From Theocolax elegans (lineage: Eukaryota; Arthropoda; Insecta; Hymenoptera; Cerocephalidae): a stretch of 64,000 nucleotides of DNA. Under the pieces are notes generated by a model. That model did no database searches. It was given only the letters and a program-made list of their open reading frames with translations, and was not told the origin of the DNA. This document shows, piece after piece, positions 10,239 to 22,689 of the stretch. Location of the stretch: assembly GCA_026168455.1 (NCBI GenBank), contig CM047426.1, positions 35,213,058 to 35,277,057 of the forward strand, written 5' to 3'. A program made the position numbers and the translations under genes. Position 1 is the stretch's first letter. Each line of letters begins with the position of its first letter.

Positions 10239-13200
10239 ATGAGCGCAATTGTACGTATTCGAGATGCCGACGGTAAACTTATAGAAGCTAGAGCACTACT
10301 TGATACGTGTTCAACTGCACACTTTGTTACCGAGAGTTTTGCGCGAAAATTAAGGTTACCATTGCAATCCTGCTCTATACCTATCGGTGCAATAAACGAA
10401 ATGCATACTATTTCTAAAAGCTGTATTAATATTTGTTTTTACTCACGAACTAGTAAATTTCATAAGACTTTAACTTTTTTAACTATTCCTAGTATCACGG
10501 ATTATATACCTAATGAACCTTTTCCGCGCGAATTAGTTAAAATACCAACAAATTTACAATTAGCTGATCCACAATTTCACGTCCCGCGGCCGGTAGACAT
10601 TTTAATTGGTTCAGGTGCTACATTATCTTTACTTTCAGTAGGTCAAATCAATTTATCAGAAAATAATTGTGATCTATATTTACAAAAAACACAGCTCGGA
10701 TGGGTAATTGTCGGGGGAACTGATGGTAACCAAGAAAAGGGCGTAGTTTCGTGCAATTTAACCGAATTGACCAAACAAATCACAAAATTTTGGATAATCG
10801 AAGACGCGACAAATGAATCATCTAAATTGACGGAAGCAATATCATGCGAGACTCATTACACGGAGAATACGACGCGCAATGAAAACGGTCGATATATCGT
10901 GCGTTTACCTTTTCGTTATGGTCCACCCGACTTTGGCGACTCTAGATCTCAAGCGCTTCGTCGTTTTCGAACTTTAGAAAGAAAATTAAATTCTAACCCT
11001 AAATTGAAGATTGAATATAGTAAAGTGATGCAAGAATATATAGATCTAGGTCACATGGCTTTAATTTGTCAAAATGAAACGGAAGGTTACTATTTGCCTC
11101 ACCACGCGGTCGTAAAGGAATCTAGTAATACCACGAAGGTTCGTGTGGTATTTGATGCCTCGGCAAAATCAAACAAAGGTTTTTCTCTCAATAATACTCT
11201 TATGGTTGGTCCCACTATTCAGGACAAGCTTTTCGAACATCTATTGAGATTTCGTACTCACGTTTACGTTCTAACAGCTGATATTGCAAAAATGTATAGA
11301 CAGATTCTTATACATCCAGATGATCGTAAATATCAGCGAATTTTTTGGTATAATGAAAATGAACTTGCCGTATACGAGTTAAATACAGTAACTTTCGGAG
11401 TTTCTTCTGCTCCCTACCTTGCTATTAGAACGGTGCAACAACTCGCAGATGACGAAAGTTCAGAATTTCCGCGCGCTTGCTTGATTTTAAAACGCGATCT
11501 ATATGTCGATGATTTGTTAACGGGTGCCGATTCTCTCAAAGAAATCTTAAAAATCCGGGACGAAATAATAGAACTATTAAAACGCGGCGGGTTTGATATT
11601 CGTCAATGGGCATCTAATCATCACCACGGTCTCGATAATATTGAACAAAAAATTTTTGATTTAGATCACGCAGTTCAGAAAGATACTATTTTAAAAACTC
11701 TCGGCGTTGTCTGGAATTCTCAACATGATGATTTTTCATACACTGTTAATTCATTAGACTTAACAACTAAAGTAACAAAACGTAAAATATTATCAGAAAT
11801 AGCTAAAATCTTCGATCCATTAGGTTTGCTCGGACCCGTCGTTTTAACCGCAAAAATTATAATGCAAGATTGCTGGAAGGAAAATATTAACTGGGATGAA
11901 TCGGTACCACAAAAATTACATTCAAAATGGGTTGCATTTGCAAGTCAACTAAATCTCTTGAAAAACGTGTCTATACCTCGTTATTTGTCACTAAAAAATT
12001 CAAATAATATCGAAATACATGGTTTTTGTGACGCGAGTCAAGTCGGTTTCGGCGCATGTTTATACGTACGATCAAGCGAATCTAACGGTTCTACTTTAAT
12101 TCAACTTTCATGCGCAAAATCTCGAGTTGCACCTCTAAAACCGATGACAATTCCTCGAATGGAACTATGTGGTGCGCTAACATTGGTTCGACTTTTTAAG
12201 GAAGCTCGTTCAGCCTTTCACTGGCCTATCCATCGAATCATATTCTGGTCAGATTCGACTATTGTTCTTCAATGGCTAAAAAAATCACCTCAAGTTTTAA
12301 AGGTATTTGAAGCAAATCGGGTATCTGAAATACAAACTCTCGGTGATCGGGTCGAATGGCGACATGTACGAACTAGCGACAATCCCGCTGATTATTTGTC
12401 ACGAGGACAATCACCCGCAGATTTTTTGAAAAATCCGACTTGGTTTATAGGTCCAACTTGGTTAAAACAGCCTGAAAATACTTGGCCCATAAGTGTAGAG
12501 TCTGTTCTCTCGGAATTGCCGGGTTTGCGAAAAAATGTGTGTTTACTTTTAAAACCGGTCCCGTGTGATATATTCCAGCGTTTTTCTTCATATTCAACCT
12601 TAATTAATACTATCGCATTTTGTCTACGATTACGTCGATCAAATACTTATAAAACTAAAAATATTAATATACAAGAGAAACTCGAAACTGAAAGAAAAAT
12701 TCTAAAAATAATTCAGCGGGAACAATATTATGAAGAAATCGAACGAATTTCAAAAAACGGAAACGGAAAAGACGCCAGACTCACATCTTTTAATCCTTTT
12801 CTTGATGAATACGGATTGCTTCGTGTCGGCGGTAGATTACATAACGCAACAATATCCGATAATCAAAAATATCCAATACTTTTGCCATCATATCACTATG
12901 TAACTGACCTCATAATTACCGAAATTCATCGCAATAGTTATCACGCCGGGATTCAAAGTACTTTATGCACGATTCGACACCGTTTTTGGTTGCTTAACGG
13001 AAAAAATCAAGTTAGAAAAATAATACGCCGTTGCATAACTTGTATTCGACATAGGCCCACCCCATTACAAAGCAAAATGGGAGATTTACCGAAATCGCGA
13101 GTTGAAGAAACGGCCGCCTTTGTACATACTGGTATAGATTTTTTCGGTCCACTTTTTATTAAGGAAAAGAAACATCGTAATCGAAATAGAATTAAGGCTT

Positions 13201-14036
13201 ACGGTTGTGTTTTTATTTGTATGGCTACAAAGGCAGTACACATAGAAATCGTTAGTGACTTAACAACAGAAGGATTTTTAGGGGCGTTTAGAAGATTTAT
13301 CGGTCGCCGAGCGATTCCGACACACGTATATTCAGATAACGGGACTAATTTCATCGGAGCAAACAATCAGCTTCGCGAATTATATTCATTATTTCATTCA
13401 GAGCAATTTCGAGAGAATGTAGACAATTACGCGATACGTAAGAATATTTCTTGGCATTTTAATCCTCCTTTATCTCCCCATTTCGGCGGTATTTGGGAAG
13501 CAGCTGTCAAGTCATTTAAACATCATTTTAGACGTGTCATAGGCAATCAGCTTCTTACTTTCGAAGAAATTAATACCTTAGCTATTGAAATCGAAGCTAT
13601 TTTAAATTCAAGGCCTTTATGTTCAATTTCTAGCGATCCAAATGATCCGCTCGCGCTAACTCCCGCGCACCTTTTAGTTGGACGCCCACTTACTATGCTG
13701 CCCGAAGATAATTATCTTTCTGTTCCAGAAAATCGACTTTCTGTGTGGCGATTCATCACTAAAGTTCGTCAAGATTTTTGGAAAAGATGGCATTTGGAAT
13801 ATCTTGGCGAACTCCAAAAACGTCAAAAATGGTTAGACAACAAGGGTGAAATTAAAAAAGGCTCGATTGTCATTATCATTGATAAAAATCAACCGTGTAT
13901 GCGATGGCAGCTAGGACTGGTCTCAGATGTTCATCCAGGAAGTGACGGAATAATCAGAGTTGCTACTATCAAAACAGCTCAAGGCGTTTTCAAAAGAAAT
14001 ATAACTCAGTTGTGTTTATTACCCGATGTAGCATAA
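10239..14036 (+). CDS. pol: Pol polyprotein, BEL/Pao, copy 2, intact (1265 residues)
   Basis: This is the replication and integration enzyme set of the element. In order: retropepsin (about 1-130) with active-site aspartate D22, in a DTC motif rather than the usual D(S/T)G; reverse transcriptase (about 280-450) with D348 and the YVDD box at 422-425; Pao-type A17 connection and RNase H (about 590-720) with D598, E642, D672 and D714 in a DNPAD motif; integrase zinc finger H897, H902, C932, C935; integrase core D967, D1033, E1087; then a DUF5641-like C-terminus (about 1150-1260) with the WxLG...V pattern. All key residues are present except the unusual Cys beside D22. It is probably made only after UGA readthrough from gag, and the methionine at 10239 is likely internal. 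The length is normal for a BEL/Pao pol. Confidence 0.95.
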   Translation: MSAIVRIRDADGKLIEARALLDTCSTAHFVTESFARKLRLPLQSCSIPIGAINEMHTISKSCINICFYSRTSKFHKTLTFLTIPSITDYIPNEPFPRELVKIPTNLQLADPQFHVPRPVDILIGSGATLSLLSVGQINLSENNCDLYLQKTQLGWVIVGGTDGNQEKGVVSCNLTELTKQITKFWIIEDATNESSKLTEAISCETHYTENTTRNENGRYIVRLPFRYGPPDFGDSRSQALRRFRTLERKLNSNPKLKIEYSKVMQEYIDLGHMALICQNETEGYYLPHHAVVKESSNTTKVRVVFDASAKSNKGFSLNNTLMVGPTIQDKLFEHLLRFRTHVYVLTADIAKMYRQILIHPDDRKYQRIFWYNENELAVYELNTVTFGVSSAPYLAIRTVQQLADDESSEFPRACLILKRDLYVDDLLTGADSLKEILKIRDEIIELLKRGGFDIRQWASNHHHGLDNIEQKIFDLDHAVQKDTILKTLGVVWNSQHDDFSYTVNSLDLTTKVTKRKILSEIAKIFDPLGLLGPVVLTAKIIMQDCWKENINWDESVPQKLHSKWVAFASQLNLLKNVSIPRYLSLKNSNNIEIHGFCDASQVGFGACLYVRSSESNGSTLIQLSCAKSRVAPLKPMTIPRMELCGALTLVRLFKEARSAFHWPIHRIIFWSDSTIVLQWLKKSPQVLKVFEANRVSEIQTLGDRVEWRHVRTSDNPADYLSRGQSPADFLKNPTWFIGPTWLKQPENTWPISVESVLSELPGLRKNVCLLLKPVPCDIFQRFSSYSTLINTIAFCLRLRRSNTYKTKNINIQEKLETERKILKIIQREQYYEEIERISKNGNGKDARLTSFNPFLDEYGLLRVGGRLHNATISDNQKYPILLPSYHYVTDLIITEIHRNSYHAGIQSTLCTIRHRFWLLNGKNQVRKIIRRCITCIRHRPTPLQSKMGDLPKSRVEETAAFVHTGIDFFGPLFIKEKKHRNRNRIKAYGCVFICMATKAVHIEIVSDLTTEGFLGAFRRFIGRRAIPTHVYSDNGTNFIGANNQLRELYSLFHSEQFRENVDNYAIRKNISWHFNPPLSPHFGGIWEAAVKSFKHHFRRVIGNQLLTFEEINTLAIEIEAILNSRPLCSISSDPNDPLALTPAHLLVGRPLTMLPEDNYLSVPENRLSVWRFITKVRQDFWKRWHLEYLGELQKRQKWLDNKGEIKKGSIVIIIDKNQPCMRWQLGLVSDVHPGSDGIIRVATIKTAQGVFKRNITQLCLLPDVA

Positions 14037-14156
14037 GTCATATAATTGCAATGTACACAATGATCTATAATAATTATGCTATTTATACATGCGTACACAT
14101 TTACACTTATGGATACACACACATCTTTGCTCGCTTCCCTCGCAACGGGGGGAGTA
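14037..14156 (+). other. Copy 2 3' untranslated stretch with polypurine tract
   Basis: As in copy 1, a short AT-rich stretch ends in GGGGGGAG (14147-14154) and TA immediately before LTR 3. Confidence 0.8.
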
Positions 14157-15390
14157 TGTTCAGTCGTTAACAATATTATCGACTTAACGAAATAATCGCA
14201 CTGTTAATAATATATATATATTTGATGTATAATATTATTCAATATAATTCAAATTATTTTGACCTGCTATACAAAGATCTGGAAGGGTTTGAAACGTAGA
14301 AACAAGCTAGAAACCCGTTTGAACCTCACACGTTTTGAACGCGCTGTCCGGTTAATTGTTTTATGATTTTATGGTTTTTGGGCAAACTTGTAACGATCGA
14401 GTTCGAACCTCGCTTTACGACGCAAAATAAGAAAATTTCCAGAGGTTTTTCCCATTTCTTAATATTCTACTGGTCATAACGGGTTTACTTAAAAATTTCC
14501 CAAATAATCAGCTGGTCAACAAGGCGTCGGTTTTCGCCTAAGCATTTTGTGAAAACTATAGTCAGTTCTCGTCCGACTCTCAAGCAGTCAATTTCGGCAG
14601 TTCGAAATACTATCGAGTATATTATTCTTTCACCGCGCATAGTTAATCGGAATTACTATATTTTTCGCGTACTTATTATTTCGTCGAGTGTTGTGAATCG
14701 ACGAACAAATATCGCGATTAATTATTAAAAAATTAACAGTGCGAATAATTTGTGTGTGTGTATATGTGTATGTGAATATATTTATGAGTATATATATATA
14801 TACAGAATTCGTCTGATTGCGCGAATTCTTTGCTCATCATACGTATGAGATCTGTTATGAAGACTAGTGGTTAGTCACCACCAACGCGATTGTATATTAT
14901 TTATACACGCGCCTTAGAGATATATATACATATATATCTAGTCGATCGGGTGTTTTTATCCGATCGTTAGTGTGAGGCTCAGCCTCCTCTTGACTAGTGG
15001 TTAGTCACCACCACGCGAGTGTCACGCGCATTGGTTATTGATATATATACATATATATGTATATATATAAATATTTGACACAGATCACACCTTCACTTTA
15101 ATTGAATTGTTAATATATAAAAATTTAAATAGTTAATTATACTTTTATTTGTATTAAATTTTCGAGGGTTTTTTATGCCTTTTTGGCTTTTTCCCTCTTT
15201 TCTTTTTGAGCCAATAAACATGTATTAATTTCTGCTCAAATCAGTCTATTTAATTTATTATATAACCTGCCATTTTTTCCTTTGTCATTATACGTAAAAA
15301 TATTAGAAAAAATTATAAATAATATCAATTAATATATAGAATATTAAAAACATCGGGAATTCTCCATGTTGGTGAGTTTTCGACACTACA
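14157..15390 (+). repeat. LTR 3 (3' outer LTR, 1234 bp)
   Basis: It has TG...CA ends. It is identical to LTR 2 except that one TA unit is missing from the TA run near 15060-15070. It holds the final polyadenylation signal (15213-15218). It is followed directly by GATCT, the right target duplication. Confidence 0.95.
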
Positions 15391-15395
15391 GATCT
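15391..15395. repeat. Right 5-bp target site duplication (GATCT)
   Basis: It matches 50-54 exactly and marks the return to host DNA. Confidence 0.85.
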
Positions 15396-16149
15396 AGTAA
15401 CTGTATTTTAATAATCAAAAATCTTATTATTTTGTTGTTTGTCTCACGTACGCACACATACATGTGGTTCAAGAACTTTAGTTTGCAGATATTCGAGCTT
15501 TATTTACAAAATAACAATAATTTTAATTTAAAAACGATTACTTGAATGACTTTTCTATTTTCAATATAAATTCTTATTAGTTGGTAGGGTATATGAGTAA
15601 CCGCGATAAATTTAAATACAACCATTATTTTGATGGATTGTTATTATTGTATACTAAATATAAATATCAAAGTTGATAACGATAAGAAATACTGTATTTT
15701 TATTTGTCTTCAATAAACCATCACGTAAAAAATGTGTAGATTTAGAAAAAATGAAGCTTATTCGGATAGAGAAAATAATACGCAAAATTTTTATTCGGAA
15801 CGTAGAAAATAAAAGAAACTAAACTATTTTCCATTATAAAATTTTTTCCGCATGAAAGAGTTTTAAATATCAAGTTACTCATGTGTCGGATACGAAGCCA
15901 AAGTGACACGGAAAAAAAAGAATATAGCAATGGACATCGGGAAAATCGCTTTCAAGGGAATTTCCGTGGTAGTCCGCAACAGGAACTCTCGTATATATTG
16001 ATTCGATGAATTTGGTTCATCTCCCTCTCCGGCGTCCACGCTTAACGATCCTGAAATTGAGACGTAATCGTGCGCGTGGTCCGCTCTCGATGACCAGCCG
16101 CCGAATGTAAATCACGATGTGAATATACGATTACGCGAAAATCTGCCGA
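15396..16149. other. Host flank, AT-rich, no gene seen
   Basis: AT-rich sequence, with short ORFs only of chance quality. CpG content rises after about 15940. No element ends or RNA genes were recognised. Confidence 0.6.
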
Positions 16150-16177
16150 CGATTATACAACGGGTGTTGTATAATCG
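16150..16177. repeat. Perfect 12-bp stem hairpin with 4-nt loop
   Basis: CGATTATACAAC (16150-16161) pairs fully with its complement at 16166-16177 around the loop GGGT. It is too short for a microRNA precursor. It could be a protein-binding palindrome or a chance structure. Confidence 0.6.
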
Positions 16178-17500
16178 CGCTTTTACGTCGTTGGAAGCGT
16201 AATTATGATCGTGGTTAAAGCTCAAAGATTGATGCGTTTGAACGACCACGCTTTAATTTATTTATTGCGAATATTTTTTCTAAAGAGTATAAATTTTAAG
16301 CGTCTTAAACATTGTATTCACGTAAATAAAGTGAACAAATTTTCAATATTGAATTAATTGTTTTTAAACAGTATATCTTTAATTGGAGAATCTGATTAAA
16401 AGAGCATGGCGAAAAATACAAACAAATGTTGTTTGGTTTGAAGTATACAAAAAAATAAATTTTTGTCAGCAAGAAATTCGAAAAATTACAAATATCTTCC
16501 AGTCCGATTAGATTAAACGTAATTGAATATCGAGGACAGTAAATGAATTACACTAGTCTACCAAAATGTTCTGCTTAAAAATCAAATTATCGAACGATTG
16601 GCTTACGACGCACGGGGTGTACGTCTTGAATAGGCTCGACCGGAATTTCAATTGGATTATTGAATCAGAGTAGTTGGTATATAGGAGTGGGGGTGAAAGT
16701 ACATATGTATATACGTATATCTATCCATATCCGCGGCGTCGCAATGTCGGTTCTCTGGCAATGACCGATTGAAATGTTAACGAAATAAAGCAGTGGATCA
16801 TTTGCCGCGAAATATCGTCGTATCGCCGAGTCCGTCCGTTCGTCCGTGAGGTGATTAAAATTCGTGCACACCCTCGATTCGATGAGGGTCGACGATTAAT
16901 CATGTGGCTCCTAACGCTGCGTGACATCGAACGCGAATTTACAGCGATCGCCGCGCACTGAAAGCTTTGATTTCACGGCGGGCCAAGCACGAAATTCGTC
17001 TAGGGTGAAATTCGAATATTTCAAGGAGACGTCGGTGTTGCGATTTTCAAATTTTCCACTCAGAAAATAGAGAAAATGCGGTATTTGCTTTAGTCTACAT
17101 ACATCTAAACGGAATATGAGATGGTTTCGCTGATCTGCGTATGACACGTATGGTGAACATGTGAAGTAAAATATTTTTTTCTACTCTTTTATTTTAATAC
17201 ATCACTGTATGTGAATTATGTTTTATTATTTTCACGCGCAAAACTTGTATAATCAGGAAGTTTCTATTGATTTAACGGTACTATTTATATCGTAGCAAAC
17301 TATAGGCATCGGCAATCCCTTAGTGCATAGAAAGTGAAAAATATTTCTTGAAAATAAAATAAGGTAACGTTTTTATTACTGAAATTTGAATAAATCAAGA
17401 AACGAATACAAGTAGAAGATGGGAAAAAGAAAAAAGAAAATAAATGTTCAATTTACAAAAGCATTCCCGTTATTTAATTTGATTCATTACCATCGAGACG
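16178..17500. other. Non-coding flank with a CpG-rich island
   Basis: AT-rich at both ends. About 16580-17150 has higher GC and many CpG, with several overlapping short ORFs that show no recognisable domain. No gene is supported. Confidence 0.55.
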
Positions 17501-18060
17501 TAATGAAGCTGCGTGACCGAATATGATTTGAAAAGTTTTGCCTAGTTCGTTTCGTGCTTACGGGGATCGCGTGCCTCGTGACCCTGTCGTGGCAGTTCAC
17601 TTCCGGTTTTGCAGGCAGTTTCTACCCGTGTGCGCTGCATCGCTTGGAAAGTAGCATAGTGGTCGTGGTGGTGGATAGGTAGGTGGAAGAGGTGGAAGAG
17701 GTGGAAGGGGCGTAAGGGGGTGAAAGGAGCCAGGGGACGGTGGGGATAGCCGCGCAGAAGCGAGTTTTATGGCTTTTAAATGGGGGGACGGGTGTGTGGG
17801 AGGGAGGAGGGAGCTGGCGCCACTGGAGATCGGGTTGCCGCGATACGGAACTCGGTCACGTCGGGACTTCTTCGCTCGCGCGCTCACTTCCTCGAGATGT
17901 AATTAGCTAAGACCACTAAAGTTTCATGTGTACCGTCAATAAAATTATATTATTTTATGGTGCAACCCCCGCACCAAAAGAAATTCACGCGTCAGAGACG
18001 CGTAGCGTACGTACGTAACTCTGGGGTGGCACGACTTCCCAGGTGTATTAATTTTGAAAT
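17501..18060. other. GC-rich island with G-rich plus strand
   Basis: It includes a 9-bp tandem repeat (AGGTGGAAG, three units at 17681-17707) that continues a degenerate GGTGG stretch. Two runs of G-tracts follow (17707-17745 and 17782-17811); the second fits the G-quadruplex rule of four GGG runs with loops of 1-7. The minus-strand proline-rich ORF here simply reflects the C-rich complement. It could be a promoter-like or regulatory island, but no adjoining gene was recognised. Confidence 0.55.
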
Positions 18061-21000
18061 ATTACGATGTCTCTCCGTGTGCTTCCTCGTAAAAGCAAGC
18101 AATTTTCTTGAAAAGTTTGACTAACTCGTGTGCATATACGCTAATAATAAGCATCATTTTTTTATTTAATTTTATCGTTGGCATTTAAACAGTTGTTTTT
18201 AAAGGTGGTTTCTTCAGAGGTTCCGTGGAATTCGTCGTATATATAATATTTTATTTTGAAAAACTTACTCGATCATATTGAGTAAACTTCTGGAACTCAC
18301 CTGTAACACAAAAATGTGATCGTTTTAAAAAATCGTGAAAATAGATTCTATTAAGATATATATTATAATTAGTTGAGTAAAATCAAATTATAATTGTTAA
18401 ATGTAATTCAAAGTTGTGTACATTAAAATGATACAGCCCTATCCTAAATATGAATGCCATCACAAATGAACTCTTAATATAATCCTGGAAGATGTCAGTG
18501 TCCTATAAAGTTACTTAATTGATGACCACACAGTTTTTATTAACCTCAAAATGTTAATTCTATCAAAGGTAACATTTGTATTAAAATATGTCTTGAAACG
18601 CTGTATAAACCAGCTGACCTGTTGTTTTTTATTATAATTACACTTTTAAAAACATTCGTTTTTTAATCTTTTACTTTATAATAAAAATAACAATTTGCAA
18701 ATTGTATTAACGCAATCAAAGTAATAATGTTTATAACCACCTAAAACTCAAGGAATAAAATTCGATCAAAAACTCTGTAAAACCATGTGCAACAAAATTC
18801 AATAGGACTATACAAACGCATAGTATCGTAAAAAAAGACAACAAAAAATACGAAAGCTATCTTCCCAAAAAATGGATAAAACAATCTCAAAGCACATATC
18901 GTCCAGCTGGCGATACCAGCCGGAGAAAACAGTGATCGAAGGAATTTCGGGATCCAAGCTTTGCGTCAGTGTCCCCGCATCCGCATTCACTGAGAAAAAA
19001 GAGGCTTATATTTCGGGTACCGTACAGCAATTTGGCGTCCAACCGCATTTTTTAACGAGTAGTATACATACCACCCAATGGGATTCTTCAAAACCGCTTA
19101 CGAAGTACACATTGCACCGCGACGCGTCAAGAGCCGACAGTGGTAACCGTGATTTGTGACCGTACAAACACGGGCGCTTACAAACACGCACGTATAAATG
19201 TATGTGTATGTGTGAAATCGCCGTCATTCGGTGATGCATCGTTGCGGCACGCGCGCGTTGACACGGCTCGCCGGAACTTTGCGCACTAGCTTCTGTTTCC
19301 ATCTCCCTCTCCCTTTACCTCGTCCCCTCCGCCACCGCCCTTTGAGCTAGCAGGCTTCTGGATAGGGGAGAATATAATTAGGCGTTGCGTGTTGTCCATC
19401 AATGATATATGTGTCATTAATGATTGTAGATGGAATGTAGTTATGTGCGTGTGAATACGTGTGTGTACACGTTTCAATGTGTGAGTGCGCGAGTTGTGCA
19501 TGGCTTACGAGATAGATTTCGTGTGTACAGTTTACATCCACTTCTCTAACTGATAGACTACCTCGGAATATTAACAATTTTTCAGATCTAAATGTTAAAA
19601 TGCTAAATATATACTGGAATGAAATATTTTAATTTTTTCCATGAAGTAGCAGATTGTAATACAATTTTTATTAGAAAATGCTTAAAATTTTTGTAACCGT
19701 AATTCTACAAAAGCTATACGATAATATATTTAAATATTCATTTTTAGATTATTTTAAGTATGTACGTGCAAGTTTTTAATTATTTCAATTAGTGGATTAG
19801 AATCACTCTCATCATTAACTTTATTAATTAAATTTTTTCCGTTTTAATTAAAAGTTTCGCTATGTAGGTCAATCAGAAAATTGTTAAATCTTCGAGTGTT
19901 TTATAAGGACAAATTAGTTTTCAAAGAACCATCATTGAAACGGTTTTATTATGCACTTTCAACGTTAGCTTCATTTTAAAACTCAAAATGTATTGATTGC
20001 AAAAGAGAATGTTTCGAAGAGTAACGAATAAAAAATTTATACATTTTTACAATTTAATTGTCGGTACAAAAGTTTAATATGGTACACATAAAAAGCGCAC
20101 TACTAACGTAAAAACCTTTATATTTTAAAAAATGCGTATTGGTAAATTATTTTAACTTAATACTGAGAAGAAAAAGACTTATTCTTTTTTAAAAGAATAG
20201 ATAAAAAATGAGAAATTGGATAAAAACTGTTAAATATCATGGAATTAAAACAATAAATGGATGGCCAATACTTTAAATGAATTTGTATACTTATAAGAAG
20301 GAACATAACATATACGAGATAATAATAAAGTAGACAAAGTTTAATCTGAAATGACAGTCAGTCTCCGGGTAATGAAAAGGCCGAGACTGTACTGCAACAA
20401 ATAGCTAAACTTGCGGTCAGGAAACTGAGAATGCATCGAATCGTTGACTCGTCTTTCCGCGGCTCTTGTAAACTATGTACAATTAATTCATAGTAGTTGT
20501 ACACGAGGCCTTCAATTACGTCGACTCGAGTGAATGCACACCCACCAAGTTGCTCGATGTGCGTATTATATCATCAGTCGCAACCGAAAAAGAGAACGGG
20601 CTGTCAGCCAGTGTACCCGTAAATCCCAAACGCGTGAAAAGGGAACGATGTAATATACGTGTGTTATTGCGTCTACGGGTAGCTAAAATTACCGAGCTCA
20701 AACTTAGTTTGCGCGACGGTGGCACGTAAGAGGCGTACAAGCACGGAAACAAATGAGATGGTCCTAGGAGGATTCGGAATTCTTTTACCTCACTGGCTTA
20801 CACGAAAAGGCTCTTACTTTTTCCTGATTTTTTATATTTGTAGCTTATATGATTGCACGTTAGTTATATCTAAAATGTAAGAATAAAAAACAAAAAATGA
20901 ATTTTTTTTATTTTTAGTTAACGTGTTTAGCTTATCAGATAGATTAATAATCTACATAATGTAATTTCTCTTATAAGGTGTCACACTTTTTAGAATGAGC

Positions 21001-22251
21001 ACAGCGTTTCAATTTGAAAATTCTTCTTTTACAGATAAAATAAAAATAAAGAAAACCACCTTATTGTATGCTAGTGCTGCATTTATCAAACGTTGAGAAT
21101 ATAATTTCTAAGACCTTCAGCCCGTTCCATGCCCTCAATAATTGATAAATAATCCTTTTAATTTTTAAAATATCATTCATTTATTAATTATAGATACAAT
21201 CTTTATTCACACTTAAATTAGCACAGATATTGTATAATTCTTATCTCTAATTGATTTGGATGTACTTAACATTAATTTCGGAACAATCGGTCATAAATGT
21301 ATTTGTCATGTTCTAATATAAAAACGATGTATTCGTAAAACCTGATTATCTGATAATTACGAAAATTGCGAGACAATAAGGAAACAAACAATAGTAACCT
21401 AATTGAATACGAATTTCTTGGGAATCGACTATAGTGAATTGGGAGTAGCTAACGTAATCCGTCATCCGAAAACTCTCGATAGACACAAGGAAGACTCGAG
21501 GGGCTACGAGGGCGAGAGAACCCCGTTGAGGCACACAACGACTGAGTTATCATGGAAATCGAAGAAGCATAACAATATCGCCTTTCGCGCGCGTCCGCGA
21601 CAATAGGGGCAGAGTCGGGGCGACTTCGATGGAGAATAAATTGTAAAGAGCGTACCGCTCGCTTCGAAAAAGGGGAACATGGATGGAAGAGAGTAAGACA
21701 AAGAGAGTGAGAGAGGGATGGTCGAGGCCGTTGGGGGACGGTAGGAGGAGAAGACAGAACGGCGTGATCATTATATTGTTCTCGCGGCGCTTGGGTTCCC
21801 GTCGCGCCCCGTATACTGTCATTCGCATTCCCTCCCGAAGCGCATGGCTAATTACCCTCGAGACTTGGGGGCTTGGTGTCAGAGCGCAACCGAGAGCTTT
21901 TTAAATTTCCCGCGTGGAGACCGCGAGGCACCTGTGCGCATCGAGTCGCACAATCTAAGAATCACCCTGCATTGGCGGAAATAATAAAGCTGATGACAGA
22001 CTATTACGTCGAAATTTAATCTGCGTACGACAAAATACTATCAACATTGCGTAAACTAACTGGAATGTTAATAGAATCGCATAGTACCAATAAAATAACT
22101 CTTTTTGCTTATTCTTTTTTGTCAAACAATTTTTTGGGCTTAAATAACACTTTAACTTTTTTATACGACTCATATTCTTTAGCACTACTGAAATTAATAT
22201 TTATTATGATTTGGTAACTTTATTTACATATCGTAACTAAACTTTAAAAAC
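18061..22251. other. Non-coding stretch, alternating AT-rich and CpG-richer blocks
   Basis: CpG-richer blocks lie near 18880-19550, 20340-20830 and 21460-21980; the rest is strongly AT-rich. ORFs of 60-98 codons occur on both strands in the richer blocks, but none shows a recognisable domain, and they overlap one another. No RNA gene was recognised. Confidence 0.55.
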
Positions 22252-22689
22252 ACTAACAAGGAGAGGACACACCCTCTGGAAAACGGATCCTTACCAAACT
22301 GTAGGATATAATTTCTACTATAAAATCATGCAGAAAGCCGGAGTTTTAGTGTCCAATGCCCATTTTTACGATAGATATAAGCAAATAATGAAAAATCTCG
22401 CCGAAAAAACCGTTGAGTTTGATCGCTTATAACTCGGAAACAATTAAAGATGTAAATTTAAACTAAATTTCAAAACAAAGCTGAGGTCGAGTAGATACGT
22501 TTTAAAAAAAAGGAAGCTCAAATATTTTAATATGGTTAAAAGTTATGGGAGAAATAAGAATTAGACGAAATTTTGGACTAAAAAAATCATTAAATTTTAA
22601 CTTTAAATTTTTCTTTTAAATCTTAGAAATTATATCCTAGAGTTAGGTAAGGATCCGTTTTCCAGAGGGTGTGACTTCTCTTTGTAAGT
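22252..22689. mobile_element. Non-autonomous DNA transposon with 66-bp terminal inverted repeats
   Basis: The left arm 22252-22317 and right arm 22624-22689 are inverted copies with few mismatches; the shared core includes CACACCCTCTGGAAAACGG. About 306 bp lies between them with no coding capacity. No clear target duplication is visible (left flank AAAAAC, right flank CAAACT), so the exact ends and superfamily are unsettled. The size and structure are those of a MITE. Confidence 0.82.

Larger units (their letters stand above)
55..15390 (+). mobile_element. Tandem dimer of a BEL/Pao LTR retrotransposon (LTR-int-LTR-int-LTR)
   Basis: Three near-identical LTRs alternate with two near-identical internal regions, each carrying gag and pol. 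The period is 7050 bp from the first to the second LTR and 7052 bp from the second to the third. The family assignment rests on the pol order protease - reverse transcriptase - RNase H - integrase, the YVDD box, the Pao-type (A17) region, the H2C2 integrase finger and the DUF5641-like C-terminus. Only the outer ends carry a target duplication (GATCT), so the array entered as one unit or grew in place by LTR-LTR recombination. Between the copies I find two substitutions (1146 T versus 8196 C; 1481 A versus 8532 C) and a few length changes in homopolymers or TA repeats. The array is therefore young, or has recently been homogenised. Copy 2 is intact and copy 1 is broken in pol. Confidence 0.95.
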
